A stretch of DNA of 64,000 nucleotides from Inonotus obliquus (lineage: Eukaryota; Basidiomycota; Agaricomycetes; Hymenochaetales; Hymenochaetaceae), in assembly GCA_032164295.1 (NCBI GenBank), contig JAJHTX010000004.1:1736001-1800000 (forward strand). Direction: 5' to 3'. Positions 23,891 to 36,000 of the stretch are shown here, piece after piece (within the stretch, counting starts at the first letter, position 1; each line of letters starts with the position of its first letter). The position numbers and the translations under genes were made by a program. Below the pieces are notes generated by a model. It was not told where the DNA came from. It did not search any database and saw only the letters and a program-made list of their open reading frames with translations.

Positions 23891-26800
23891 TCAACGCCAA
23901 GTTGGCTTTGTGGCCTTGCCGGTCATCTCTCCGCTGCCATTTGGGTCCGAATATCGGGAGCCTGCTGTAAGTCTTGACAGAGTAGGTGTCCGTATAGATA
24001 AGGCTGTCCTGCCGCCATGCAACGAAACACGTTTCGAGCGTTTGGCTGGTGTGCGAACGATCGGTACCCGGCGAGGTCCTGACTTTGGCTCCGATGTATT
24101 TTCTTCCTCATGATCCGCAGTGGCGGATGCTGCTGGTGATAGAAGGCTTGAGCGTCGCCGCTTTTTCTCACTACGGAGTGGTCCGATGTTTGATTGTCGA
24201 CGTCCAAGTATCTGGGCACTTTTTGACGTAGTTTCGGGAATGCTTTGGGTGCTTGTTGGTCGTGCGGGAATTCCTTCGCCTGTGGGACGAGTAATCCCCT
24301 TTCCGCTAGAATTGCTCGCAACAGAGGTGTCCAGCGGGGTCTGTAGGTTTATAGGGCGGTCCGTGAACGGAGTAGGCCGACTTGTTGATTCATTCGTCTT
24401 TGACTCGTCGTCTTCTGTCAGACAACTGAGAGAGGATGATACAGACCTAGCCTTTAGGAAGGAAGGACCGAGGCGGCTTGGTCGGCGCGGGCCTGTCCTT
24501 GCCGATGGCACGTCAAGATCCGCTAAAGCGGAAGAGTTCAAGCTTGAAGAGCTTTCGTCAGTTTTCTCGTCCTCCCAGTCACGTTCAGAAGCTCGAGAAC
24601 TCGGACGAGCATCAATCAGCATGGGAGATGGGTCCATTCGACTCCTGATCCCACCATCAGGGAGATGCTCTTGCTCAATCTCGTCTTTCCAATGGACACC
24701 TTTTTTCTTCTCTGATGGCTTGATAGAGCTTCTTCTGGAGTACAGGCTCCTTGACACTAGGCTTGATCGCAGTGACTTCCGAGGGGAACGATACGGTCGG
24801 TGACTCATGCTCTCGGAGACACCAAGACTGGCCGAAGAGGTACGGCGAGAACCTTTAGCTTGTGTTCGAGAGGACATGACGTTCGTAGTACTCGAGAGAC
24901 CCTTGCTAGCGGCGGGTTCACCAAATGTTAGGAGCGACGACCCTTCTCCAGGCACGTGTTCGATCGACCGTCCAAGGAGGGCTGCGAGAGTGGATTTGTT
25001 GAAGCCAGCCAACCGGTGAAGCGATTCGGATACAGTTCCGGTCATTTCCACGAGTTTGTCTGGTTCGTTGTTCGCAGCATTTCGCAAGGTAGTGCTTCCA
25101 TCTTCAAGCATCACAGTACATCGTGTCATAGTACCGGCGAGACGCGCCACCAGCTCGGTCTGCAAAGCAAAGGCCGCTTGCAAGGCATCTCGTTGAGCCT
25201 CCGCCCTTAAGCGGTCCATATTTACCTTCTGGAACTGTGCATCGAGGCGAATATTCTCAACATCAGATTCTTCGAGCCTATCAGAACGCCTTTCCGTCAC
25301 GGCGCGGAGCATTGCTTCAAACATGTTACTGGCATTTTGGGACTTCATCAACTGCGCCTGAATATTCGAGTCCGGTTGCAAGTGCGAATCCTCCGAAGAG
25401 ACAAGATACTCTAGCATTGTTTGCTCTGCCACCAAGTCTGACGCACGGACGCCCGCCTGGACTTCGGCTCTCGAGTTTGTTAATGCAAGGGTGTATGCCT
25501 GTTTCTTTGAGCGGGTAATAGCTAGATTTACCTCACAGCAAGCACCAGCGACAATAGCAGGTTTCGTTTGCTCGGCCTTCCTCTGGATATCTTCCTTCGC
25601 CCGATTGATTTCTGCTCTTGCTTGTTCCCTCCTCCTCCGGACGATCTCGGCCTCGGCGTTGACCTTCCCAGCAAGCTTCGCTTTCAACTCAGCAACCTCC
25701 AAGTTGAGTCTATTGATCGCCTCGACATATTGTCCAACATGGCGATCGACATTGACCACGTTACGTGTAACGACCTTCGTCTTGATCTTTGACGCCCGGT
25801 CCGCATATAGTAGGGTATTGTGCGTATCATCGAAATGGTTGGATGTTGGAGCAATGCAGACGATCATGACCGTTTTGCAGTTTCCTCCGAGCGAAAATTT
25901 GAGTAGACGTGTCAATTTGCTGTTTCGATAAGGAACATGCCGCGTTGAGCCCCCGCTCGCGCATAATGCATTGATACAGTTGCCAAGCGCCAGTAACGAC
26001 TTGTTTATATTGGCACCTTGTACATCATCTTAGCACTAGGCCTGACTGATATAACGCTCCATCTCATACCTTCAATCATACGCTGTCCCATGTTTGACGT
26101 AGCTGCCGCACGTTCACTGCCGGCAAGGTCGATTATGGATAATGTCGCCATTGTACGTTGCTCCGTAGTTGATGCTGTCCTTGGTGACGTTGAAACATGA
26201 ACCTGAAGTACAGCATGCGAGCGAGAAGATGTTTCGTTGGCATGAGTTGGAGACTGGGTCCGACGGCTATTTCCCAGCAGGACAATATCCTTTATCTGGT
26301 CTGCACTGGTTGGATGAAGTTCAACAAGGCCCACGACCTTGACCGACTTGTCCTCCCGAATTTGAAGCCCTCCTCGCGGAGTAGGAGTTCCAGTCTCAGC
26401 AAGGAGGTCTCGGATCTCTTCGTTGTAGATCTCGAGAAACGTGACATAGATGTCGATGTTAAAGTCGCTACGCCGTTCCTCAATTTTTTGAAAGAGATCC
26501 GACATCGTTAGATAGATGATGCCTGGGTCAGTATCAGTTCCGCTGATAGTGTATGTCTTGCCGCATCCAGTGGCCTGTATCGCAAGGTTATCTATGATGA
26601 AATAACATAGGTGTAAAGATGCCGTAACGCACCCCGTAGGCAAAGACAGTGGCATTAAAGCCGTCCAGTAGACCGCTTAAGAGCGGTTTGCTCGTAGCTT
26701 CGTATACATCAACTTGCCTGGAGTCATAGTCAAAGACGCGATCAAACATGAAACGTTTGTCTTTGTATCGTTTCGTTCCCGGAGGGAGAAAGCCTCGTTC

Positions 26801-27095
26801 TGTGAAAGACCTGACCTTGTCCTTCTCTTCCGGATCGAACAAAAGGATTCGGTCATCCACAATTTTGACGACCTCCCTGATGCAAGATGACGTGAATGTT
26901 GAGCGGCCTGGTGCAGATAATGCGCTATCCGTTCTTATGCCTGTGTCGTAAAGGGGCTCTGGTAAACGAGCAAGCTCCCATGAAGTTGGTGGCCGGACAC
27001 GGACTGGAAGAGAGGAGCAGCGGCTTCATCAGAGAAAGTAAGATCATATTGGCGTGATGCTAACCTGCTACTGTAATAGAGCCGCTGTTGACCAT
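23891..27095 (-). CDS. KIP3: kinesin-8 motor
   Basis: Plus-end-directed, microtubule-shortening kinesin of spindle and interphase arrays. The start at 27095 gives [16 protein letters not shown] after removal of one short intron. The motor shows the long kinesin-8 loop after strand 2 ([20 protein letters not shown]), [13 protein letters not shown] (P-loop), [13 protein letters not shown] (switch I), [11 protein letters not shown] (switch II), [17 protein letters not shown] and [18 protein letters not shown]. The neck reads [20 protein letters not shown] and [20 protein letters not shown], typical of kinesin-8, followed by coiled coil (25200-25700) and a ~380-residue Ser/Arg-rich basic tail that probably binds microtubules. 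The motor is complete. The start codon lies 190 bases from that of dihydroorotase. Confidence 0.93.
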
Positions 27096-27285
27096 GATGA
27101 GCGGTCAAAGGGGGGTGCGTATTACACCTGTAGGCGTCGACGTAGTGATAGTGGCAAGCGCTCTGGTCTTCGCGACTGTGGCGCGAAGACGAACATACCA
27201 CGTGATGGCGTCCACTTGATTTGCCTTTCAAATTCCCATACGCATACAAGCTGCGAGCATTCCAGCAACTCGAATAACTACCCCA
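27096..27285. promoter_or_regulatory. 190-base divergent promoter, kinesin-8 / dihydroorotase
   Basis: Compact intergenic region with CACGTG at 27199-27204, near its middle. It must drive both genes or overlap with both 5' leaders. Confidence 0.45.
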
Positions 27286-28557
27286 ATGGTGACCACAGAA
27301 TTGCGCGTTAGCTCTCCAGCGGACTTCCACGTGCATTTAAGACAGGATGAAATGTGCAAGCTAGTCACCCCTCTCGTTCGGTCGGGAGGTTTTCGTGTAG
27401 CCTATGTCATGGTTATTCTTTCCTTGGTTTATCTAGTTGCATTGGTAGAGTTCTCATGACTTTCACGTAGCCAAATCTCAAGCCACCTATTACAACAACA
27501 GAAATGGCCCTGAAATACAAAAGCGAGCTACAACTTATCGAACCGGGTGTAGAATATCTCATGACTCTCTATCTTTCTCCTGAATTGACACCCAACGAAA
27601 TACGGAAAGCAGCGAAGGCTGGGATAGCAGGTTCGTATAGTTTCAGGACCTAGGAGCTTCTCAGGCTCATGCTGCTCGTTTATTTCGCCCATGAAGGCGT
27701 TAAATCGTACCCAAGAGGAGTTACTACGAACTCCGATGGCGGCATTGAATCCTATGAGGCATACTATCCCGTCTTTGAAGCAATGCAAGAGGTCGGCATG
27801 GTCCTTAATCTGCACGGTGAGGTCCCTTCTGACCATAACACAGTCAGTGTAGGTTCCAGAGTGATCTATCTTGATCTAACATGCCATGTCAGAACACTTG
27901 CGTGCTGAACGCCGAAACTAAATTTCTACCACACCTTAAAACTTTACACGAGCGATTCCCAAGGCTCAGGATCGTACTGGAGCATGCTACAACTCGCGCT
28001 GCTGTCGAGGCAGTCAAAGCACTCGGTCCCACCGTTGGATGCTCTATCACAGCTCATCACCTGTCGCTTACTGTTGATGATTGGGCAGGTCAAGGATTTC
28101 ACTTCTGCAAACCCGTTGCAAAGTATCCTGACGATCGTGAGGCACTCCGTGAAGTCATTCGTGAGGGTTCGTTACTGCGTTACGGATGCGTTCAACCACC
28201 TCATTAGCATCCACAGGACATCCACGATTCTTCCTAGGTTCTGATTCAGCACCTCATCCTGTTGAATCTAAGAGCACGTCTACACCTATCAGCGGATGTG
28301 CTGCTGGAGTATTCACTTCACCAATCCTGCTCCCATTAACAGCGCATCTTCTTGAATCATTCGGCGCCCTTGACAAGCTGGAGGCCTTTGTTAGCACCAA
28401 CGGACGAGCGTTTTACGGAGTGCTTACCAGTGTCGAAGAAAGTGTAACCTTGCGGAAGACGGAAGGCAGAGAAGTAGATATGCAGCTTTCATTAGGTAAA
28501 CAGACGGTCGTCCCTTTCATGGCCAGCAAGAAACTCAGCTGGGAGATAATTGATTAA
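27286..28557 (+). CDS. URA4: dihydroorotase
   Basis: Third step of pyrimidine synthesis: carbamoyl aspartate to dihydroorotate. The start at 27286 gives MVTTELRVSSPADFHVHLRQ; FHVHLR carries two zinc ligands. It continues GGFRVAYVMPNLKPPITTTE, YLMTLYLSP, the carbamylated-lysine motif GVKSYPRGVTTNSDGG, LHGEVPSDHNT, RLRIVLEHATTRAAVEAVKA, VGCSITAHHLSLT and FLGSDSAPH (metal-binding Asp). The ending ASKKLSWEIID is typical. Class II (single-function, bacterial-like) enzyme of the kind used by fungi, separate from the CAD-type fusion. At least four introns; all metal ligands are present. Confidence 0.94.
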
Positions 28558-28973
28558 TCCTAATGTTGGGTATGGGCTCGCCTGTATATAGCAGAGATAA
28601 TCATGAATCATACACGCAGGTATCCCTTAACTCCATGGTGCCGTAAAGCCGCTATGCCGGGTGAATGGATTCAACCGCCCCCACGTAGGGCATCAAGTTC
28701 TCTGCCTTCCTTCTCTTACTGTAATCAGCGTTCCTTGTTCAATACAGCCACCGAATACCTTTTCGTCTGTACCCTTGTTCTAAGCGCCCGCCAGCTTTCT
28801 CTTCACGGTCATGCAAACTAGGTACCTCATGTTATCCAGCCTAGAGCGTCGCTGAATACACAGAACGGCTGCAAGTATATGGGACGCAGAATAACGGTCG
28901 TACGCGTGCCCAGCTTATTCACCGAACCCTAATCCCCATTACCTCTAGTTGTCATCGGGCAGGACAACGGTAG
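28558..28973. other. intergenic region
   Basis: About 415 bases between two forward genes. It should hold the dihydroorotase 3' end and the promoter of the next gene. I see no gene, repeat or RNA structure. Confidence 0.5.
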
Positions 28974-31290
28974 ATGGCAAAAAAGAACAAATTCCGCACG
29001 CGAGTAGAAAGCATCAATGAAGAGCTACCACCAAACGCAGGTTTGTTCCGATTTGCTTCCGTGTTTCACACATATAGATTCGAAGACTTTATGCTGTACT
29101 GGTTAAACTAACAACTTTGCATACAGGGTGGGGCGATGCATCGGGCGCCGGATGGGATCAAGGTGGATGGGGACAGAATGAAACCGATCAAAATCAGGAT
29201 GGATGGCAAAATGCTGCCGCTCGCGATAACTACGTCCAACCTGGAGACTCCATCTCAAACGCATCTTCAAATACCGACTGGGTATCCAACCCACCGACAC
29301 CGCCAACCAAGGACGTTCAAATGCAGCCGCCCGCCAATGGGTGGGGTTGGGGAAATGCGACCAACGAGCCAGTTGGAAAATTAGCTATGAAGGGTCGAAA
29401 TCAGAGATCGAGCGCTTATGGATCTCCCGTTGCTTTGGATATGCAAAGCATGCTCAGCGCTATCGCAGAGCAGCGCCAAACGCAGCACAATGAACTAACA
29501 GAGCAAATTCGTCAGATGCACCAACATGCACAAGACCTGGCTTTTGCACAACAAAACGCGGAACGTGGACGTAGCAAACATGCTCGAGAGGGAAGCACAA
29601 GCTGGGGAGCACAGACATCTGATGTCGCAACCTCGCAGGGTAACCGAGCTCCCGCCGGGACGCACTTGGGCAATGCTTGGGGTAGTGCTCTCGGCAATGC
29701 ACAGAATGGCAATGGCAGCTGGGCAGGGGCAGGAGAAGGACTCGGAAGCGCGGCTACCAAGTCAAAAAGGAGACGTTCCAAACGTGGGGTAACACAAGCT
29801 CATATGCCTCCCGGAGCAGAAAGCAAGAACGATGCGTGGGGCAATACGGCAGGTCAAGCATCATCATGGGGAGCCGCAGGAGGATGGGACTCTGCTGCAG
29901 TAGCGACATCGGTCACTCCAGGTGGGTTCGGTGCAGGCACGGATGGATGGGGTAAGGCAATGGGCAAAGCCAACTCTCAAGCACCCGCATTAATCCAATC
30001 TCAGAGTTGGAACGCTTGGACGGATAATGGCATTCAACAGAACGAGGTGAAGGAGAAGACTCCAAAGGTGACTATTACAGCGCCTGGCTCTACTGGTGAA
30101 GTAACAATCTTATCGTCGAAATCTCAGTCTGGCCTTTCTGGCCTTTTCTCGCGTATTTTCGGGGGAAAGCGCAAAAAGAAGAAAAAAGAGGAGAAAAAGA
30201 ACGAGAAGGAATTGGAGAAGATCGTCTGGGCTGAGGACACCAAGGCTAAAGGGAAGAAGGCGAAGGAAAAAGATGTTCAAGAGGGGAAGAAAGGCAAAGT
30301 TTTGAAGAAACAAAAGTTTGCTGAGCCCGAGGTGCACGATGAGGGCGGGGTCGACTTTGACGAGGATACTGACGCTGGCTGGGAAGGCGGGGGTGATGGA
30401 TGGAGACACTCAGGCAAAGGCTGGGGCGAAGGCTGGGGCGAAAGTGCTCAGGCGGCTGCTGCTCCTAAGAGGACTTCCAGAGCGTCCGACGGCCGGAACA
30501 ACTTGAATGCGTGGAGCGATACACCACATATGAAGACGTCCAAAACACTCGCTTTTGCTGCTGATGAAAGACATTTCGATGTGGGAAGGCCTCGGAGCGG
30601 CGGACATGTAGCGGAACACCGAATTGCGGAGTCGCATCGCCAGGCTCTGACACCAGCCTCAGCTGCATTATTCTCGAAAGAACGTCTGGCCAGAGATAGG
30701 ATACTCTGGTTCTTTGACCCAGGCACGTCTTCACGGCAAACTCGATCATCGGCAATTATCTTATCCATTATTAGGCAAAGATCAGCGGGTTTCGTCTGTG
30801 TTAGAATGGATACAACACATGCAGGTCCCATTGGCCATGTTCGGGGTTCGCTTGGTATTTATATACAACTTTCCGCACGTCTGACCGCTCTCGTTTGCGT
30901 TCTCCATTCCTTCAGTTCAGCAAGTTCTTCGAAACCAAACAGCGAGGAGCTTTATTCACGAATGTGGAGTTCAGATCTCCATCCGCACCTCATGAACCAG
31001 CATTTGACTGGATCACTTTTGATGAAATCCAAGCGACAATGGACAAGATCTTTCAAGAATCACTCGCATACTACGATCCGGCCTCGCAGATCATCGTTTT
31101 CGTCTTCCTCCTGTCGAAATCGGGGAGAAGTATGGCCGTTTGGCGACGGAAACTACCCTTACCCGAGATCATACGCAATACCTATGGAACACAGATTGCA
31201 AGTTTAGTCGGTAGTTTGAACAGGCCGTATCCAATACACGTGGACGAGTTGAGTGTCCTCTACTGGTCGTCCTATGATAGTGCTTTCTAA
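28974..31290 (+). CDS. Trp/Gly-rich protein with conserved C-terminal domain, function unknown
   Basis: Exons 28974-29040, 29127-30722, 30775-30854 and 30916-31290 join in frame. The start MAKKNKFRTRVESINEELPP leads to a ~400-residue region full of GWG/WG/WD repeats, a Gln/His-rich helix and a very basic stretch (30160-30320, GGKRKKKKKEEKKNEKELEK). The C-terminal ~180 residues look folded: RLARDRILWFFDPGKDQRVS, SVLEWIQHMQVPLAMFG, KFFETKQRGALFTN, EPAFDWITFDEIQATMDKIF, YYDPASQIIVFVFLLSKSGR and MAVWRRKLPLP. I recall similar tails in uncharacterised basidiomycete proteins but no named family. The scattered WG motifs resemble GW-repeat proteins, an unproven comparison. Reading straight through from 30723 also stays open to 31207 but loses the conserved tail, so I prefer the spliced model. 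Confidence 0.72.
30723..30774 (+). other. GC-AG intron in the Trp/Gly-rich gene
   Basis: The conserved tail needs LWFFDPG joined to KDQRVSSVLEWIQ. The only in-frame junction uses donor AG|GCACGT at 30723 and acceptor TTATTAG, giving a 52-base intron. A GT donor five bases downstream shifts the frame. Confidence 0.6.
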
Positions 31291-31715
31291 TAAATGCGTT
31301 CGCGTTATAGAATACCCGCTGTAGCGCCCGGTAATCGAGGCGCATCGAACACGATGAAAAAGTGGCTTGCTTGGGGCAGATGATGGTTGACAACATCCTT
31401 CGTCGTGCATCGCTTGCTTCGAGCGAACCACTCACCAATGTAGCTCATGTTTTCCCTTAAGTTATCCTTTCTGCGTTGCTCTCAGCTATCTGACCTCTTG
31501 TATTTCTTCTTATTTTACCTTGTATCTGCTAGTTTGTCGCGTTGCTTGTATCCGTCATTCCAACATGTTCTGCATTGTATCAGTACCCGCCCAATCTAGA
31601 TCCTGTCTATGTTTTGACAATGCTTTACAACTCACAATAAAGCAATCTCCGGCTGGTATAATGTACCCTGCTGCTATTTCTCTACATGCATGGAGGTCAA
31701 CATGCGGAAATCTAG
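31291..31715. other. convergent 3' intergenic region
   Basis: T- and AT-rich spacer between two converging genes, expected to hold both polyadenylation regions. The stop codon of the forward gene overlaps an AATAAA. No gene seen. Confidence 0.5.
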
Positions 31716-32846
31716 TTATGATGGTATACGTCCATATTTGCGTAGTACACGGAGTTCAACATCCGCACCGGCCCATTTGTACAGTCCGTCTGCAAGTGCA
31801 ATATTGTCGCGTTCTGCCTTGAAGAGTTTTGAGTAATCCTGAGGTTGACCCGCCATTGCACCTGGTGCGGCTGCATTGGCGTAGGGAGAGACCATTGGGT
31901 CGGCTTGGACGGCAGCTGCTCAGATTCCATAGTAAGTGGATATGGATCAAGATAAATAAACTTCGAGGATGACAGGGCTATCAAACAAGGGAATACGCAC
32001 CATTGTCATTACCGAGAATGAGGCGGTAGAGTCCATTGAGACCAAAGAAGTTGAGGAAGTACCACGAGAGAGACGACACCCAACGGACGTCCATGTCTGG
32101 TGTTTCAATCCCCCGCTGCAACATAGACTTAAAACCCAGAGTTAATGGGAATGGAAGTTTAACTGTGTTGTTGACATCAGTTTCTCTTGGACAATTCACT
32201 TGTAAGATCGGAATGGATCGAGACGTACTAAGCACGAAGCCCTGGAAAAAGAAATTGATCCAGCCCATGAGTATCATTTGCGGCACCATCATCACCGCTT
32301 GTGTCTTCAAGCCGCCCATCATTCCTTCCATTGCATTCGGGTCAAATGGATTCGGCGGCGCAGCGTCTCTTCCATCCTTGCCGGAGGGTGGGCCATCCTT
32401 CAAGTAGGTTCCTGCCTCGAAAGCTTGATTTAAATGGCTAGATATCGATGTGTAGAAGATGGGAGGAATGGGAGATGAGGCAGCGCTTTCTCTCAAAATC
32501 TGGGACCGAAGCAGGGCTCGTCTAACGAACAAGGATCGGAAGACGTGTCAGCACGAAGGGAGAGGACATACTGTTCACGAGTCGCAGCGCGAGAAAGCTT
32601 TTTGGGAGCGGATTGAAGCAAGAGGGCGACGTTATGCCGTAATATTCCTACCAATATCTAGGAATTGCATTAGAACCAGCACGACTATTGATCCCAAGAG
32701 AGCTTGTTGGCGTACCATGACGAGCGTGATGGGAAAGAGCACCCAATCACGAATCTGAGGATCGAGATACAACGAGACCCTAGAAGATGATTCATATTGT
32801 TCGTCAGTTTTTCATGACGGTACGGGGTAGAGACGACGCACTCCAT
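31716..32846 (-). CDS. EMC3: ER membrane complex subunit 3
   Basis: Core insertase subunit of the EMC, which inserts tail-anchored and multi-pass proteins into the ER membrane; Oxa1/Get1 superfamily. The spliced protein has VSLYLDPQIRDWVLFPITLV, then ILVGILRHNVALLLQSAPKK, REQRALLRSQILRE, FEAGTYLKDGPP, MEGMMGGLKTQAVMMVPQMI and LMGWINFFFQGFVLIKLPFP, LTLGFKSMLQRGIETPDMDV, RWVSSLSWYFLNFFGLNGLY and the tail KLFKAERDNIALADGLYKW. Three transmembrane helices and the conserved methionine-rich segment are present. The first exon is uncertain: ATG at 32846 with a ~44-base intron gives MECVVSTP before VSLYLDP. The stop is at 31716-31718. The N-terminus diverges from the SLH1-type helicase. Confidence 0.88.
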
Positions 32847-33014
32847 GTTGAGGACAGAGAAGAAGGATCCAAGTTGCTCAAAGCTTCACGTATGAACATT
32901 CACGATCGACGGATCGACGCGTCATGTTTTGGTTTTTGGTCACGACTTCGGGACCGAATCACGCCCACATTGACTCACTCCTTTCTTTCACCTACACCTC
33001 ATCAAACCAAAAAT
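32847..33014. promoter_or_regulatory. 168-base divergent promoter, EMC3 / SLH1-type helicase
   Basis: Two start codons face outward across 168 bases. One MluI-type box ACGCGT is present at 32917-32922. Confidence 0.4.
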
Positions 33015-36000
33015 ATGTCAGACTTTGAAAGGCATCTCAGGAGTCTCTCCGGTTTGATAGGTCCTGTCTCTGGAGATGATCGACGAGCGGTTGATCTATG
33101 GACAAGTTTGAGTATAAGGTGGTTTTTATTTTACTTGTCTATATTTGAAGAATGAACATTAATGTTTAATGTGTTGATACTGTGCATATCGTACTTAGTA
33201 GATCAACTGAAACTGGTGCGAGTATGTATGCAGTATGACTCGGTCTCTTTTAGCAAACCCAACCATGGTTACTCCCTAGGTGCAGAAGATGCAATGGATA
33301 TTGGAGACTTGGATGAGGAATCACCTCCGCCGACTATCCTGGATAGATTCGCTCCTTCAGATGTACTAGAATTGAATGGTTATGAACCTCAGAGTCCTCT
33401 CCACCGTCTCCTTTCGTGAGCTTTCTTTCCTCGCGACCTTGAATTGAATCACTCACTCGCCTTCTGTGGATGGATGGAGCAGGAGACCAGACATGTCTTC
33501 TATATCCCTTCCTCTACACTCGATTTTGTCTTCTGCAAAGTCTGACGAAGTGGTATCAATTGAACTAGCGGAACTGATCGGCTTTGAACAGGTCGATCTG
33601 GTATCAGAAATTATTGCTCAACGGCAAAGCTCTACGTCTAAGGTAGGCTATGCTTCTCTTTTTCTCATTTATGAGTTATTTATCCATCCACGCCTCGCAC
33701 CCAGCTAGGTAAAATTCTGTCGGGCGCGTGCACTCCTTCGCATACAATCTCTGGAGGAAGTCAACTCTCTACACCTACTGCTCAGGGAAAAAGAAGAGGA
33801 AAGAAAGGGCAGGGCTCCAGGCGTTCGTTCTTCTGATCGTGGATCTGTTGAGTTGCTCATGAAGACATCTATCACAGCCGACACCCCAGTCATAGATCTT
33901 GATCCCGCTGCCGCACAACGGCGAATTGAAGAGACGCTCCGAGCAAATGCGGCTCGGCCCCTCTTTACGGGAACAGCTGTACGTCTGACTCTCCTCCGGC
34001 TTCGATGCTACGGAAATCAGGATAATCGTTTCAGTACCAAGCAGAGCAAGAAGTACTTCCACATGTCTATTCATCTTCTTCCATGCGTCAAAATATTCTG
34101 TCGGAAATGGGAACGAAATATCTTCTTCCTGTTGATACTGAGCGTCACGTATATGAGGTAAGCTTGGCTATGAAAACCTCGCATTTGTTCCTGACTCGGA
34201 CTCGGGACTATCAGGATTATGAAGAGGTAATATTACCTCCGGCCCGGCCTGTGCCCCCTCGGGCGATGGAACGTCTGGTACCCGTATCTGAGCTGGATGA
34301 GCTCTGCAGGGGCTCTTTCCCAGTAAGTATAGATTTTTAGTAATCTCTCATTTACTAGTTGATAAATAAAAATAAGGGCTACACATCGTTGAACAGGATT
34401 CAGTCAATCGTCTACCCTACGGCTTACAGCTCAAATGAAAACATGCTCATATGCGCGCCGACTGGTGCTGTACGTCGCGACTAAGACACGACCCCAGTTC
34501 TACTCATGAAAAATGACAGGGCAAAACGGACGTAGCCATGCTCTCTATTCTTCACGTTCTCAATGAATTCAGGAAATCTCAAAATTCGAAGATGCCTCTT
34601 GCGGCTCAAATTCAGAGGGACGACTTCAAGATAATCTATGTGTATGCCCCCTTGTCCTTCATAATACGCATTGAATTGACCTTTGCAGTGCACCGATGAA
34701 AGCCCTTGCGTCCGAGATTGTGCGCAAACTTGGACGGCGTCTCAAATGGCTGAACATAAAGGTCAGAGAGCTGACAGGTAATTACCCGCTCCGTGGGTTT
34801 ACAAGAATGCTTTCTGATTTCTGCTCGTAGGCGATATGCAGATGACCAAGGCAGAAATTGCTGAGACGCAAATTATTGTCACGACTCCAGAGAAATGGGA
34901 TGTTGTCACGAGAAAGCCAACCGGCGAAGGAGAATTAGCCACTGTAAGAGACCGTGCCTTGTCACGTCACTCGCGCAACTCATGAACCTCATTTAGAAAG
35001 TAAAACTTCTGATTATTGACGAGGTGCATCTTCTGAATGATGAACGCGGCGCGGTAATCGAAACAATTGTCGCCCGGACACTACGTCAGGTACACATTCC
35101 AATTCGCTTGCATGCACATTGTTTTTCATCGGCTTTCACTCTCAGGTAGAATCAACACAGTCAATGATTCGTATCGTTGGACTCAGTGCAACACTACCGA
35201 ATTTCGTCGACGTTGCCGACTTTCTCCGTGTCTCACGCCAGACGGGCCTCTTTTACTTCGACTCTTCCTTCCGGCCAATCCCACTGGAACAGCATTTTCT
35301 TGGATTACGCGGAAAACCTGGCAGTGCTCAAGCGCGCAAGATCTTAGACACAGTTACGTATGAGAAGGTGGTCAAGCTCGTGGAAGAAGGCCACCAGGTG
35401 ATGGTGTTTGTGCATGCTCGTAAGGAAACAGTCAAATGCGCCTTGACTCTACGAGAGATGGCAAATGTGGAAGGTACAATCGACAGCTTCAGTTGCCGGG
35501 ATAACGAAAGGTGGGAGCTGTTCCGCAGAGAGATTGGATCCTCAAGAAATAAGGAGATGCGAGAGCTATTTGACTACGGGTTCGGAATTCACCATGCAGG
35601 GATGCTGCGATCAGACAGAAGCTTGATGGAGAAGCTTTTCGAAGCGAGAGTTATCAAGGTAAGGTGTGCACTCTTGGGACTAATAAACCCGGTGTTGAGT
35701 GCGACGATGAACTACAGGTGCTCTGTACTACCGCAACGCTAAGCTGGGGTGTCAATTTGCCTGCTCATGCTGGTAAACGGGCCATACTAGAACCGAGTTA
35801 TCTTACTGATTTCATATTTCTCTAGTCATCATAAAGGGGACGGAAGTTTATGACTCGTCACAGGGTAAATTTGTGGACCTATCCGTTCTAGACGTTCTTC
35901 AGATTTTTGGAAGGGCGGGTCGACCAGGAATGGAGACCAGTGGAGAGGGTTTCATTTGCACAAGTATGGAGAAGCTCGACCACTACTTGGACGCTGTCAC

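Noticed and set aside
24120..24803. Open forward frame of 227 codons opposite the kinesin-8 tail
   Set aside because: It lies entirely antisense to the conserved, Ser/Arg-rich kinesin coding exon; the composition explains the lack of stops and the product resembles nothing.
30723..31207. Read-through model of the Trp/Gly-rich gene ending at 31207
   Set aside because: The unspliced frame is open but lacks the conserved tail, which is recovered by introns 30723-30774 and 30855-30915.
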